Below, piece by piece: positions 1 to 14,600 of a stretch of DNA of 64,000 nucleotides. A program made the translations under genes and the position numbers. A model generated the notes under the pieces. That model saw only the letters and a list, made by a program, of their open reading frames with translations, was not told the DNA's origin and did no database searches. Origin of the DNA: Umbilicaria muhlenbergii (lineage: Eukaryota; Ascomycota; Lecanoromycetes; Umbilicariales; Umbilicariaceae); contig KK106985.1 in the NCBI GenBank assembly GCA_000611775.1, positions 663,982-727,981 of the forward strand, given 5' to 3'. Every line of letters begins with the position of its first letter. Position 1 is the first letter of the stretch.

Positions 1-1220
1 AACACACTCAGTCACCTTCAACTCATCCTCTCACAATCATCATGCTTCATCATATTCAACACATCTTTTTAATGCACCTCTTGCTTCTTTTAGTTAATCA
101 TACACCTTCACAACCTTTCACAAGTATAGTTAGACAAGTCAACACTCATAGTAATGCTGAAAGCTAATGCTTACTAGGTAACTGAAGTATGATGTGTATT
201 AAAAATGAAGTTAAACATCTGTCAGCTGTTCCCCCTCCTTTTAAAGATAAGCTTCATCAAGTCAGAAAGTCAGCAAAGATTTACAAATCATCAAAGAATA
301 AAGCTGCAGAGAAGCATCAGAAAGACTTAACATAATGATGATTAATTACATAATCTGCACCTTGAGGAAAAGAACCTGCTCACTCAGAGTGATTAAAAAT
401 TTTGTGAAAAGTCAAGTCAGGAAGTAAGTTTCTCATATTAATTAATAATGTCAGAAGTTAATGCCCTTTTACAGTGAAGACCCTTCATAAAATTAAACAT
501 TATCAACTTACAGAAGAGCTGTTTATTCTGAAAGCTGCATTTCAACATTTAATACATGAAATCATGATCAATCTGCCAGGCATGTAGAACATTAATGTTA
601 AAAAAATATGTTGACAGAAGACTGCTCTGCTGATGTTGCAGAAATCAACAAAAATGTTGTTGATTTCATTTTTTAAGAATAAGTTGTCTGAAATACAAAG
701 TAATGTTAAAGTTAATGCTCTCATGCAGATATCAATTTGCTCATCATTCATGAAAAGTGAATCATTATTCAGAGTAAGAATATAATTTTAACAAAACATC
801 TTTTACTTCTTAACTCAGGTGAAAATCTTGTGCTGTATATTATTGAAATGCAGGATTCAAGGGTTATACCTGCTTCAAGACAGCATGATGACTGAAGAAG
901 TAATGTTAAATGATAATGCTTAAATTGTTTCTGTAGGATAGGATACTAATGTAGTAATAAGAACATGAAACTTAAATTGAGATCACTCTGACCTGCATAA
1001 ATGATAACCTTAATGCACAAAAGTAAAGTTTTAACCCTTGTGCAGATAAAATGCATCATGTATAAAGACTTGATGAGTTCTGTAAAATTCTTAATATCTT
1101 ACTTTATTACCTGCTCTGACCTGACATGTCAAGGTGAGTTCAAAATTACTGAAACATTATCACTCAATCTGATTTAACTCAACTTAACTCAGTGTCACCT
1201 TGACCTGCAGTGACAGCTTA
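1..1220 (-). mobile_element. D: terminal part of a hAT DNA transposon, cut by the window edge
   Basis: This is an inverted, diverged copy of the first ~1.15 kb of the hAT element at 33773-41341. Shared blocks include the terminal TGACAGC..TA end, the TCA/AGG-rich subterminal stretch (about 1125-1215) and the region around 840-1050. The element terminus is at 1220 and the rest runs off the left edge, so no transposase is visible here. The flanking sequence to the right (from 1221) is gypsy A RNase H sequence, so D was inserted into A. The 8 bp after the terminus (ATATTCAT) would be one target duplication; its partner is outside the window. Confidence 0.75.
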
Positions 1221-2112
1221 ATATTCATCTTTTCATTTTTCTTACCTGTTCAGTAAGTGATCATAAAGTTGAATTATAAGAGAAATTCAGCTCATCTGAC
1301 TTGTCTGTGAGTCAGTTTCTTAATCATTATAAAGTACTTCAGAACTTTATAATTTATTAAAATTTAAATTAAATTCTCTGTTCCTGTTAGTTCAATACAT
1401 CATTCCTCAAGACTTTAAATGATGATCAATAATTCTTTGTCATAAATCTCATAATTGCATTCAGCTGATATGAGTTTCTTAGAGAAAAATGTCATTAAAT
1501 GCATTAATTTTTAATCATCTTTCTGAGATAATACTCTTACAGATATCAGATCAGATGAATCACATTTAAAATAACATGTTCAAGTTCAATCAAAGTGTTA
1601 TAATATTAACACATTAATCAATCAGTTTTTTAGTTTATTAAAGGCTTGAAGACATTATTTAATTTACATATTAAAGAGTATGTCCTTGCCTGTCAGTCTG
1701 ATTAAAGACTTTGTAATTTTAAAATATCCCTTTATGAATTGTTGATAAAAGTTACAAAAACTTAAGAATGCCTGCAGCTGTTTTAAGTTAATTAGTATCT
1801 TTTAAGTCTTAATGATTGTGATCTTTTCAGAGTTCACTTGAATGTCATGACGTCTTATGATTAATCTTAAGTATTGAGTTTCAATCTTGTGAAATTCACA
1901 CTTTTTGATTTTAGCTTGTAAATTTGCCTTTCTCAATCATTTTAAAATAATTTGAACATGAGTTTAATGTTTAAACAGGAACTCTGAATAAATTAAGATA
2001 TTATTTAAATATATTATACAACATGTGTTCAATAAATTAAATAATATATTGTTAATAAAATGCTGAAAGATGACTGATTTGTTAATGAGTCTGAAAGGCA
2101 AGACCTTATATT

Positions 2113-2340
2113 TGTCATAAATTAATGACAATTCAAGACTTGTGTAAAGTATGTATTTTGTAAATAATTTAACAGCATTAATGAGTCACCTGAAAACTCT
2201 GCACTGCTCAATCTCACTTTCATTCCTTAGTTATTAATTTTATATAATTAGGATCATATAACTTCTATATATTTATATCTCATGCTGTCACATACCCTGA
2301 TTATACTTCCCTTTTTAGTAAGGGATGCTATAATTTTATA
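2113..2340 (+). repeat. 5' LTR of gypsy B
   Basis: Direct repeat of 8706-8933 with equal length (228 bp). It starts at TGTCATAA and is flanked on the outside by the ATATT target duplication. Confidence 0.9.
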
Positions 2341-5300
2341 ATTTTAATAATTTTATCTTTAAAAGAGTGATGACCTGAGATAAGATGCAGATTTAAAATC
2401 AACTACATTAAACTTCTGAAGCAGAATGAGACATGATGATGAAGAATCAACAAAACAACTGTGAAACATCACTTATTTCCTCTGACATCAGTGAAGTGAA
2501 CCTCATGAGCAGAGGATCCTCAGGTGAAATGATGCACAACATTAATGATGAGATCATGCAAGTGAGATGACAGTGAGATGAACTTTTAAAGTAACAAGAG
2601 CTGCAACAGCTCTGAATAAAAGTCTTGACATTGTAAATCAACTTACTTAAAGATTCTGTCACTCATGTTAATACCTCAGCTGAGAGATTCTTCAACTCAA
2701 TGAATGCTGAGTTCATAACAAGCAAGTGAAGCGCTGATGAAATGCTGTTAATACAAAATGTATGATCAAGAATTCAGGCAAAGGAGTTGCTGTTATATCA
2801 TGATAAGAACATGAAGAAGCACTTAAATTAAATGCAGAATATAAAAAACATCTTTCATTTTAACTCAGCTGATTTTCCTCATGAGGAGGATAAGATGATT
2901 TATATCATGTAATACTTAAAGAATGAATCAAAGGAGGTGTGATTATGAGATGATGAAATTAAAAATTATTTCACTGTTACTTGAAATGATTTTATAAAAT
3001 TCCTGCTCAACATTATTAAAAACTCTGTGAATCATCAGCTTCACATCACTCAACTGTATAATGATGTTGTTCAATTACCTCATTAATCAGTTCAAGCTTT
3101 TAATAATTATTTAAGCACCTTGAAAGCTCAGTTACCTTCTTATAATGAAGAGCACATGAGGACTCACTTCTTCACAAAATTAAGATCTGAGGTTCAAGCA
3201 ACCTTGATGAATTATCAGAACTTATTCATAATTTGAAAAAAAACTGTCACCTTAACTGCACATCTGAAGAATAATTTATGTTTGAGAGGTGCTGTGAAGT
3301 TGAAAGCAAATGCTAATATGACAGTTATCTTCAGTTGTAAACTTGAGTCATCATCAAAGCCTGCTGAGAATAAAGATCACAAGCTCAGTGATGATAAGAA
3401 GAAGAGCAAGCAGGATAATAAATGTGAAAGTGAATTAATAAAAGCTCCTGAAACAAAGAACTTGTCACACATGACTTGTTGAAATTATAATCAGAAGAGA
3501 CATTATTCCCTTGATTATTCACAATCTACAAAGAATTCAAATCTGAATAAGACCTCAGTTGCAGCTGTTTCAGCATCAAAAAATGAAAATGCTTCAGTGA
3601 AGACTCTGTGCTGCTGAAGTGCTGAACAAAAGTAACCTCAGAGCTTAATTTAATTGTTGATAAACAAGTTCTTCACAATGATGATGTCATACTCATGCAA
3701 GCCTTATTGAACATGAGAGCTGAAGTCAACATGATTTCACAACATTTCATTATTAAGCATTAATTGACTCATATGAAGGGCTTGTTGCCTCAACCTTAAT
3801 TCTTAAATAATCAGAAGGCTTACTGCTTTGATGCTTATCATGTGTATTATCAGCTTATCAACAGTTGAGGATAATCTCAAGAATGTGAACATGTATTTTA
3901 CACTTTAAACAAGTCAGGATCACTTCTTATCCTTGAACTTTTCACTTTGAAGACTGAACATGTGTGAATCAACTGCAGAATGAAGGCGTGACGCTTCAAC
4001 ATTAAAAAGCAGTTTATCAAGTTACAGTCATCTGATGAATTTATAAAAGAGATTCAAGATCACTCTGCTGTTTACATCATGATATGAGTCAGTCTGAGTG
4101 ATGACGCTGCACTGAAGATGTGTATATAATGCATTAATATAACACAAGCTTTATCTGAGGAGTATGTTGATTATGTGAATGTGTTTTTAATGAAGAATGC
4201 TGATCTCCTTTTATTTTACAAGATCAGTGATCATGCAATTGATTTAAACAGCACAAATTCATCTTATAACTCTTTGTATAACCTCCTTAATATTGAGTTA
4301 AAGGTGCTATGAGAATATCTGAATGACATTTTAATAAAAGATTAAATTCATCATTTCATGAGTCCTGCAGGAGCACTCATTCTTTTTATTTCAAAAAAAG
4401 ATGAAGAGCTGCACTTATACATTAATTATCAGAGGTTGAATAAAATGATCATCAAGAACAAGCACCTGTTACTTTTTATAAATGAAATGTTGAATCAGCT
4501 TAATAAAGTCAAGTTATTTATGAAGCTAAATTTGAAGAATGCTTATTATTGTATTCATATAAAGAAGAATAACAAGTAAAAGATAATGTTCTGCATGTGT
4601 TATAATCACTTTAAGTATATGATCATGTCTTTCAGATTAATTAATGCTTCAGCTATGTTTCAAGCTTATATCAACTGAGCATTAATAAAGCTTGTGAATG
4701 TCTTTTATGTTATCTATTTAGATGACATCCTTATATACTCAGAATCATCAATGCAACACTGAGAGCATGTTAAGCAGGTGTTAAACTGACTCTGTTGATT
4801 TCAACTTTACATGAATTTTAAGAAGTGTGAATTCTTCATTATCAAGGTGAAATTTCTAAAGTTTATTATCATCACTGACAGCATAGTGATGAATCTGTGA
4901 TGAGTGAACATCATACAAGACTGATCAGTATTAAGAACTTTTCAGGAAGTACAAGTCTTCCTGAGCTTTACAAACTTTTATAAACACTTTATTAAGTGCT
5001 ATTCACAAGTTGCAGCCCCCTTGACAAACTTTATGAAGAGTAACAAGGATGAAAAGAAATTTAAATCTTTTAAATTCTTAAGTAATATAAAGAAGGTGTT
5101 TGATCACCTTCATGAAGTTTTTATGACAGCACTCATCCTAATTCACTTTGATTTAAAGTTACAAATATGAGTGAAAACTGATGTGTTAATCATTAAGCTC
5201 ACTGACATCCTGTCTCAGCTGTTAAATAACAGGAAGTGACATTCAATTATGTTTTAATTAAGAAAGCTGTCTTCTTTAAAGATCTGATATGAAACTTATG

Positions 5301-7349
5301 ATCAGGAGCTCCTTGTCATTATTATGATGTTTAAACACTGACATCACTACCTCAAAGGCAGTTGTTATATCATAAAGATATTAATCAACTATAATAATTT
5401 ATGAGGATTTATGAATGTGAAGGAATTAAATGACAGATAAGCATGATGAGCAATAAAGTTCACTGCTTTTAATTTTAATATTTTGCATCAGTTTGAAAAA
5501 ATCAACCCTGCTGATGTGCTGTCAAGGTGATCAGACTACAGGGATGTTGAAAAGATGAATGAAATCATGAAGAAATTACTCTTAACACTTCAGAGGAAGT
5601 TAATCACTCTTGTGAATGTATTCTCACTCAGATATGCCTCTATTGTGAGGCAGTTGCTCACAGAGGCAGGAAGAATGATTAAGATTAAAGATTTTAAACT
5701 TTAAAAAAAATGTTAAAGAAGTGACAGCAAAACATTTACTCATGATGACTGTGACATAATTATGACACAACTTAACTCTGTCACTGAAACTGTTGATTGC
5801 AAACAACTCATTTCATATGTGATGATAAGAGATCTTGTTATTCATGAAACAGCTGATGAAAGCTTGAGTTTATCTTTAAAGAATTTAATTTAAACTTTAC
5901 AAAATGATGATTCATTTGTAGAAGTGACATGCAATGCTGATTGTACATCAGTGAAGTGCAAGGTTAAAGCTGAAAGTCTTTAAAGATTTGACTCTGAAGG
6001 CCTTTTATTTCATGAGGAACAAATATACATTCTGAAAGAAAAGTCAGTAAAGGCAAAAATCTTGAAATGTCATCATGATGATGTCTTGACAGAGCATTTC
6101 AGGGTAGAAAGAACTCTTAAATTGATTAACTGCAAATATTATTGAATTGATATGAGTCAAGATGTTAAAGATTATGTTGCGTCATGTGACATTTATTAAA
6201 GGGTGAAAGTGCTTAAACATCATCTTTATGATGAGTTACAGGTGCTGCTTCAGTCAGAAAAATCATGACAGCAAGTCATAATGAATTTTATCATTAACTT
6301 GTCATCAAGTAAGTGTAAGAGTTGTGTTTATGACATGATCTTAATGATTATGAATCAGTATACAAAAATGACTCAATATATTTAAATCATGAAAATGATT
6401 ACAGCAACAGAGTTGACTGACTTGTTTTATGAAGAAATAATATGTTGATTCAATGTATCAAAAGAGGTTGTCTCTGATTAAGAATCAGTTTTCACAAGTG
6501 CTTTCTGATCAGAAATGTGTTATTATTTAAGAATGAAGCATTAATTAAGCACTGTCTTTCACCTGCAGATAAACAGGCAGATAAAACAGCAGAATTAAAT
6601 CTTAAAACATTATTTTCACTATTATTGCTCAGATGAACAAGATAACTGAATAAGCTTTTTACCTCTGACAGAATTCACTTACAATAACAGAATACAAGCA
6701 TCAATAAGATGTAACTTTTTTTATATCATGTATGCTTATCATCTGAAAGTAAGATTTGAAGTTGAGAATAACTTCAGGAAAGAAGAGGTACCTGCAGTTA
6801 AAAACTGAGTGAAATGATTTCATGACATATAGAAAGTGCTGTCACAATGATGAAAAAATATAATTAAATCTCAGATCAAATATTATGATGTTAAATATAA
6901 ACTCAAGACTTATAATGTGAGAGACTTGATAATGTTATTCATGAAAAACTTATGACAGAAGCACTTAAGCAGGAAATTATCTCACAAATTCATTAAATTA
7001 TTTCAAGTTGAAGACTTAATAGGAAAGCAGGCTTACAGGTTAACTTTATTACTCATTTATTAAATTTATAATGTCTTTCACATCTCTTACTTAAAGTCAT
7101 ATTAGTGCAGAGCTGATGATAACTTTAAATCATTACTGTCACCTCTGAAGCTAATTGATGATGAAGAGGAATATGAAGTTGAAGAGATTTTAAATTACTG
7201 AAAATTCAGAAATAAAATCCTGTACAAAGTGAGATGAAAGGGTTGATCAGAAGAATATGATCAATAAGTGTTAAAAAAAACTTAAAAGATGTGCAGAAAA
7301 TGCAAGCAGCCTTCAACAATGAATTAAATAAATACAGAAGAAAGTGATT

Positions 7350-8690
7350 TAAAAAAACTTAATTAATGTCATAAAGACACTTTTTCCTGATTTTCCTCAA
7401 GAGGTTTTACAGGTTTTATCAAGATCTTATAAGTGATTTATGACAAAAGTCAAGAGTGACAAGTTCATTAAGAAAGATGAATCATCAGCAAAGCATAAGA
7501 AAAGCATAATATTATTACTGCTGCAGCAGCAGATCAGAGCAGGTTAAAAGAAATTATTATATAAAATCAGCAAAACATCAGTAAAACATTATTTACTTAT
7601 CATCATCATCATCTTTCTTTTCATTTTCATCATTTTTCTTTAATTCCTCTGACCCCTCTGACTCCTTGAAAGGAGAAAAATCCTCATCATCATCATCATC
7701 ATCATCATCAACAAGAGCAGGCAAATGCTTTTAAAATTAAATGCACATTAATTAATCATAACCCTCATGACAGAGGTAAAGAGAATGAGATTGAACTAAG
7801 TATCTCATGATATTCAAGATATCTTCAAGGGTGATGTTGATGCACTTGAGTCACTTAAAGAGCAGAAGGCTGATCTTGACAAAAAACTTAAACTTTAAAA
7901 ATTTTTAATGACAGTTGAGAACATGAAGATGCACTGTTATCTTCTTGTTATAACACTTTTGACGCGCCTTGAGGGTGATCAGAAGAGTAAATAAAAAAGT
8001 GTTAATATTAATCCTGTTGATCAAGTGAATCAATGTGTTTATCTTGCACATAAAGCGCGCGGGGACCTTGAATCATCAGTGAGGTACAACAGATAAGCAT
8101 GTTGAACTTATTAAAAAACAAGCCTTGTGAAGATTAATGCAGTACATGCACTTGACATTCACATGAGTGTCACAGACTTGCATGATATCTTCAGTGAAAT
8201 AATGACTGCATCAGAAGCAAAATGATTTAATGAGCTGTGCATGAGGACCTGCAGAGCGCTTGACAATGATTGAACATTATACAATAATTTACATTAAAAG
8301 TGCATGTGCAGAGCCTGCTTCTCTGACTTACAGGCATAATGACTGATGTGATGATGATGATGATGAGGGTGTGCAGATGATGTTGCAGTGATGAATCACT
8401 ACTTGCACAAAAGTTGACAGCAGAAGATTGAGGAGTTAATAATATTTATACTTTAAAGCTTTTATTATGATATCACTGCTCATGACTTGAGTAGTGTCAT
8501 CATAACATTGTCATGACTTCATTACTGTGACTCTGCTGCTGCTGCTTCACTCCTCAGAGTTTTCATGTTCATGTGATTAATTCATCTCATTATCATCTCA
8601 CTTAGTCAGTGCTGATGCTGCATCATCATTTCAATAATTAATTGAGTTTTTTATCAGTCATTCACCTTTCTGCGCTGAAGGGCCGCCACA
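7350..8690 (+). other. Post-pol accessory region of gypsy B
   Basis: This is about 1.3 kb between the chromodomain end and the polypurine tract. It contains a serine-rich, TCA-repeat stretch (about 7590-7720) and then plus-strand sequence with open patches, for example around 7980-8230, that match none of gag, pol or LTR as I know them. Scattered CpG-containing words survive (ACGCGCC, AAAGCGCGCGGGG), which is unusual for this block. The function is unknown; it may be captured or element-specific sequence. Confidence 0.45.
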
Positions 8691-8702
8691 TAGGGGGGAG
8701 GC
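8691..8702 (+). other. Polypurine tract of gypsy B
   Basis: A run of AGGGGGGAGG-type purines lies immediately 5' of the 3' LTR, where plus-strand priming occurs in LTR retrotransposons. Comparable G-runs adjoin the 3' LTRs of F (about 20561-20575, complement), G (about 27724-27738, complement) and I (about 45350-45362, complement). Confidence 0.7.
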
Positions 8703-8705
8703 AAT

Positions 8706-8933
8706 TATCATGAGTTAATGATAATTCAAGACTTGTGTAAAATACATGCTCTGCAAGTAATTTAACAGCATTAATGAGTCACCTGAAAACTCTGCACTGC
8801 TCAATCTCACTTTTATTTCTTAGTTATTAGTTTTATATAATTAAAATCATATAACTCTTATACATTTATATCTCATGCTGTTACATACCCTGACTATACT
8901 TCTCTTTCTAGTAAAGGACGCTATAGTCTTACA
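8706..8933 (+). repeat. 3' LTR of gypsy B
   Basis: Partner of 2113-2340. It is preceded by the polypurine tract and followed by the second ATATT target duplication. Confidence 0.9.
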
Positions 8934-9215
8934 ATATTTATAAAAATCATGTTTTATTTAAAAGGTTGTCAAGTCTTCTGATTTAAGATTCATTCATATG
9001 TGATGAAATGCCTGTTGTATATTAATCTTGATGAAGTATTTTGTCTTTAAAATGTGAGTCAGGGTTTTCTTAATTAAAGATAATGAGTATCAGTCTTTCT
9101 TCATAATCAAATTCAGCTTTCAGTAGTTAATGCACAGTCATAAAGACTCATTTTTCTTTTATATAAACAGAATCAGTGAGGTCACTGATAATTGATTGAC
9201 TTCAATGAAATTTTT

Positions 9216-9662
9216 TTACAAGTTATCTTTTATGTAGTCCTTCACTGCTATCAGTTCTTCATGTGATATATTGTAAAAGAATGTGTATTTTAACTTTTGC
9301 TCACTCTTTAAGACAATCTTGTAATCATAAGATTGATGTGAAGAGAGTTCATTTGCAGTTTTTTTAAAAAAGACATTAATCAAGTCATGATATTCAGAAG
9401 AAAGAATCACCTTGATATTTAATTTATTTAACTTTAATTCAGAGTTCAATGCTTCCTCAATTAGTTGAATAAAGATAATAAAGATTTTATTGCCTTTCTT
9501 CATATTTAATGTGAACAGTGCTGCATTAATCATCTTGATATTAACTGCATGTGAGGGGTTATTATTTTTTAATGTAAAGGCTGATTCAGGATCTGCTTTT
9601 ATGATGAATTTCTTCAAAATCTGATAAGTTTTCAATGATTTAAGTTCAATTATTTGATTCAT
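9216..9662 (-). pseudogene. Gypsy A protease/RT-junction fragment
   Basis: This is a 148-codon open stretch with the gypsy pattern just upstream of the RT fingers: EYHDLINVF, then SSHQSYDYKIVLK, then a YNISHEEL.AVKDYI segment. It corresponds to the EYHD.. / HRPYDH.I.L / Y.LS..EL..L..YL.. signature of fungal Ty3/gypsy pol. A near-identical scrap lies at 33269-33457 inside element G. It is a fossil fragment, not a host gene. Confidence 0.75.
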
Positions 9663-11471
9663 TTATTCATTCAGTTTTCAGTTGTTTAGTTTAGTTCATT
9701 CATTTAGTTCAGTTCATTCATTCAGTTCAGTTCAGTTGTTCAGTGAGAAAATCACTACTCAGTTCACAGGGTTGATTAAAATTCAGATGTGATTCATTCA
9801 AGGAAATCTTAATATAATGCTGAGATCTTTCATGTTTACAATCATCATGAGGATGAGTCACTGAGAATGATTACAGATCTTCATAATTAAATAAATCATA
9901 TATATAACTTATTTCACTGTCTTTTTCTGAAAATCATGTAAAGTTTAAGGCTTCAGCAGTGATACTGCCTCAATTTCAGATTATTCAATCAGAGTCTTTG
10001 TCAGGTTAGTATTAATGAATGCATATTTAATTAACTCAGTATCAAGTAGAGCCTTGACTCATAACTTAATCTTATTCAAAGTGAGCTTGCATTCTGCTTT
10101 AAATGATGTTCAGGTAAACAAAATGTCTTCATTAATCATTAATATTAATATCACAAGGAGATTATCATCATTCTTTATCATAATTTTAATAAAAGAACAC
10201 CTTTTCCTGAGTTTAATTCAAAATCAGAATCAGAATTAAATATGATTCATTATACACATCTTGATGCTGAAGTCTCTTTCTTTTTGTTCTTATTTAAACA
10301 GTTTAAGGCAAGGTGTTTTTATTCATTGTATTTAAAACATCATTCTTTCTTCATCTGTTGTTCTTTGACAGCGTCTGAGTGTGATGTTTAGTTCAGTATT
10401 CAAGGAACTGACTCAGTGATTATTTAAGTAGTTGATTTTAAGATTTTAATGAAATGTTCAATCCTTGTATGAGTTTAACTTGCAGAGGAGAATGTTTAAT
10501 TTAATTAAAATTTAATGATCTTCTTTATGTCAAGCAGTCATAAAGTCTGATTGATTCATTAACAGTGTTTAATGAGTTCATAAAGATCTTTAGGTCTGTC
10601 ATCATTAATATTTAATTATTATTAAATGATGTTATTCATCTTGTTCAGAAGTTCTCCTATTCAGTATAAATTAAAAAACTCATTCAGTTTAGTAACATAT
10701 CACTGAAAATCAGCTCAGAAGAACAGGAAGTCTTTAAATTTTTAATAAAGTTTACAGAATTCATTAATGATGATATGTTTTCAATCTGAGTCTCTGTAAA
10801 TTCAAGTCAAATGTTTTAGCAGTTTAATAATGTTTAAATAAACTGTTCAAGATGCTGAATTCATTCAAGGCTTTATGTGTTTAACAGAGTCATTCTCAAC
10901 TTTTATTTTCACATATGTTATTTTCATCTGCTCAGTGAGATATCATTTATTTATTATTAGTAAGTAGTTTCTGATCTTCACTACTCATTCATCATATTTC
11001 AAATGATCATCAGAGAACATCAGTGAATCAGAGAGCTTTAATAATTTGAATGATTCTTCAACTGTAAGTTAAGGAAAATCAGGTGAAAGAGTGCTTGTAT
11101 AAGTGATTATGATTCATTGTTCAAGGTATGTTATCACATCAGCTTGTTTAATAACTTTTTTCTTCAATTTTTTATTCTTATTCTTTATTCTTTCATAATT
11201 TGCTTGTAGTTCTTCATGTGCCTTTATAACAGTGTTGATTTCATTCAGGGACTGCTCATGATCAGTGATCAATTGTCAGAGAATAATCATTACTTCAGAG
11301 AAATGTTCTTATAAAAGATTAATCAGAGTCTCTGCAGTCAGAGTGATCAAGATTTAATTAATCAAATTTTCATTCAAGGTGAATTGTTCATCATTCACAG
11401 AAGTTAACAAAGACTCTTTAATTCATGAATAAACTTCATTATCAGTTTCTCTGATTATCATGATTAATTTT

Positions 11472-11688
11472 TATCAGGATCATGTAGAGCTCATCATGTA
11501 AATATAATGATCAAGAGATTAATTTTAAAGAGGCAAGTATCTGATGATGAGCTGAGAATATATATGAGGTGTTAAACTTCAGCTGAGGCGCACTAAGCTT
11601 AATTAAGCGCTAGCACGTGTCATTAAATATTAAACACTCAAATCAATATTGAATGCTTGAACACTTAAATGTTGTCATGCTTTTAACA
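11472..11688 (-). repeat. 3' LTR of gypsy E
   Basis: Direct repeat of 17428-17644, both 217 bp. Both copies share a block around AGCTGAGGCGCACTAAGC that keeps a CpG in otherwise CpG-free DNA. A purine tract (complement of TTATCTCCTTTTCTG) adjoins it internally. Confidence 0.88.
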
Positions 11689-14600
11689 TTATCTCCTTTT
11701 CTGAAAAAGCATCATTCATGATGCTATTATCATCATGTGATGTGATATCAAATTGTTGATCCTCACTTTCAGAGTTTGAACAGTTTAAATGTTTTGAATA
11801 ATTTAAACTTACTGTGACTTGCTCTGCCTGCATAATACCTCTTATTATCTCAGCAATATCATGTCATTTAACTTTGTATTAAAGTTTTTCATGATAATGT
11901 CTTAAGTTCAAGATATCATCTACCTTTCAGTGTTTCTTGTTATTGGTGATGATTGATGTTGAAGAAGGTGTTTGATTGTGAATCTTCATGATAATATGCA
12001 GTTTCACATGATATGACATTTTTACATGTTGATTAATATGAAGTGATCTCAGCTGCTTGTCTTTCAAGTCACAGTTTAATTATGTGATCTTGATATTATA
12101 ATCTGACAATTATATCATGTTTTTCACTTTATAACTGACATCCTTTTGATGTTTATTCACTTTTACTTTCATGAATTCTCTGCTCTTTTTCAACTACTGT
12201 CTACTGAAATTCAAGATTTTGTATATGTGAGTTGTTATGTCCTTCACCTTCACTGACTGAAGTCATTCACGTGTGAATTCATAATTAATAATGTGAGGGT
12301 GAAGGCCTTTGTTAAGATAAAAAGATGAGAATGAGGTTACTGAGAAGTAAATGATTTCATCACTGCACTTAATTAAGTTTGTGATAAAGATGATTTGATA
12401 AGTCAAGTTCTTATCCTCAGAGTTGAACATTCAAGTAAGAGTGTCAATCTTGTCATTCATCTTGTCAGATCAGAAGATAACCTGAAAGTTGAACTTTAAT
12501 AAAATATTTAAATATTTAACCTGATGCTGTGTCAGTTTTTTATTCTTCATGAATGTTTTCAGTGCCTGATGATTCATGAAGACTTGTATGAGCAAGTCAG
12601 TGTGTTCAAGTTCAGGATGTCAGTGTTTGAAATAATGAATAATGATCAGAAGTTCCCTATCATAGATGTGATAATTACATTTCACTGATATCATGCTTTT
12701 GTTGTAGAACATCATCAGGTGAAGAACTTCTTCATCATCATATTAAAAGAGGATTTCATCAATGATTAAATCAGAGACATCAGTTTCTAAAATAACTTAA
12801 TGACTGAGGTTGAAATATTTTAATATTAAAGTTTTTATCATGATCTGTTTGAGGTTCTTAAACACTTTTGTGTAATTATCAGTTCAAGCAAATGGTACTT
12901 TCTTTTTAAATCAGAGTGATGAGAGGTTTAATTATCTTGAAGAAGTCACATATGAACTGTCAGTAAAAGTTAACAAAGTTTATGAAGTCTTGAACCTCTT
13001 TGAGATTGATTAATTTAACTCAGTTTATGACTGCTTTCATTTTTTAAAGATTCATATGAAGTTCTTCTTCTGAGATAATGACATTCAGGAAGACTGTCTC
13101 TGAGATATTAAATTTATATTTCTTGATGTCAACTTGTAAGTCAACTTCATGAAGATGTTTAAAAATCTTTTTAACATAAATTCAGTGCTCCTTTCTGATC
13201 TTGTTATAGATCAGAATATTGTTCAGGTATACTTAACAGAAGTCATTAAGAAAATCTTATAAAATGTTGTTAATGTATTACTAAAAGATGCTCAGCTTGT
13301 TGATCAGTTCAAATGATAACACCTTATACATGTAGAAGCTTAAAGCAGTGATAAAGATAATTAAATCCTCACTGTCTGAGTGCATACATAATTGATTGAA
13401 GGTGGTGAGAATGTTCAGATAAGTGAAGTGTTTACATTTTAATATCTTCTTTATAACCTTCTTTATTAACAGGAGAGGGTATCAGTTCTGTTTTATAATG
13501 ATATTAAACTTGCAGTAGTTTATGCAGAACCTGAGGTCTTCATTGATCTTTTAAGTGAACAACACTGAAGAGGAGTAAGCTGTCTTGCTGAAAGTGATGA
13601 AATCTTTAAAGAGATTCTCATTAAGGTGTTTTTTAAACTTCTGAAGCTTGTAGAGTGACATATAATAAGTTTAACTTTAAGACAGGAGCTTGCTGACCTG
13701 AGAGTAATTAAAAACATCAAGGTACTCATGATATTCAGCAGAGAATTGCTGATGAATCTCCTCAAGATGTTCAGAGGTGTTCATTTTAAAATTTATTTCC
13801 TTCAAATAACACTTTTGATTCAACATCAGTTGTCTATCAATGTTTTTCATTAATATGATGAATATGTGTACCTTCTCTTGATAAATTAACACTGCATATA
13901 AAGCTGCTCTCACACTGCAGACAGAGAACATATTATCATCAGCAGTTGAGAAAGATTGAGGCAGGATTTTAAATATTATCTGAATGATTTAAAAAGATGT
14001 TCAGAGAGGTATTCAGAGAAGTGTTCAGAGAGAAGAAGATGAAGAGGTAAAATGTTTAAAAAATAACTTTTATGAAAAGATAATAAAATCATCCTTCATG
14101 TTCAACATTAGTTGATTTCAGTTCATTCATGACTTTCTTAAAATGATGTCATGTTGTCTTAAGTTAATTATTAATATAAAGATGATAATTTTTTTATGCT
14201 TCTTCTTCACAAGCAGACCTGAGTAGATGATGTGAGTTATTTTAAGCTTAAAGAGCTCATCATCAAAGTCATATACTCACTTGAGCTTGAAGAGAGGAAC
14301 AGATTTCAGATTAAGTTGATCACAAATTATAAAAATCAATCAATTATGAATGAGTGAATAAATCATGCAGCTGATATTAACTAAAGCTTAAAAGAATATA
14401 TAAAACCCTTAAGAGTAAAGAGAGCAGGCTGTAATGAATAATCATAATGTGAAGAGCTCTGAGTCATCATTCATTACACTGTTCAGACTGTTCAGAACAT
14501 TTGAACTGTTTGAATAATGTTCATTGAGGTTCAACAAAGGGTTCATGCTGCACAGGAAAACTAATTCACCCTTAATCATGACTTTAATAAAAGTCATTTG

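Larger units (their letters stand above)
2113..8933 (+). mobile_element. B: full-length Ty3/gypsy chromovirus fossil with both LTRs
   Basis: Two 228 bp direct LTRs (2113-2340 and 8706-8933) bound the element, and a perfect 5 bp target duplication ATATT (2108-2112 and 8934-8938) flanks it. Parts in order are gag (about 2400-3600, zinc knuckle near 3478-3520), protease (about 3650-4000), RT (about 4330-4900, with the YLDDILIYS box near 4715-4745), RNase H (about 5050-5600), integrase (about 6050-7000, HHCC finger then catalytic core) and a chromodomain at the C-terminus (about 7160-7300, IL.YKVR). A further 1.3 kb follows before a polypurine tract at 8691-8702. The coding region carries tens of breaks. 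The LTRs differ by roughly a tenth by eye, almost all as transitions. It is inserted in the RT of element A. Confidence 0.9.
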
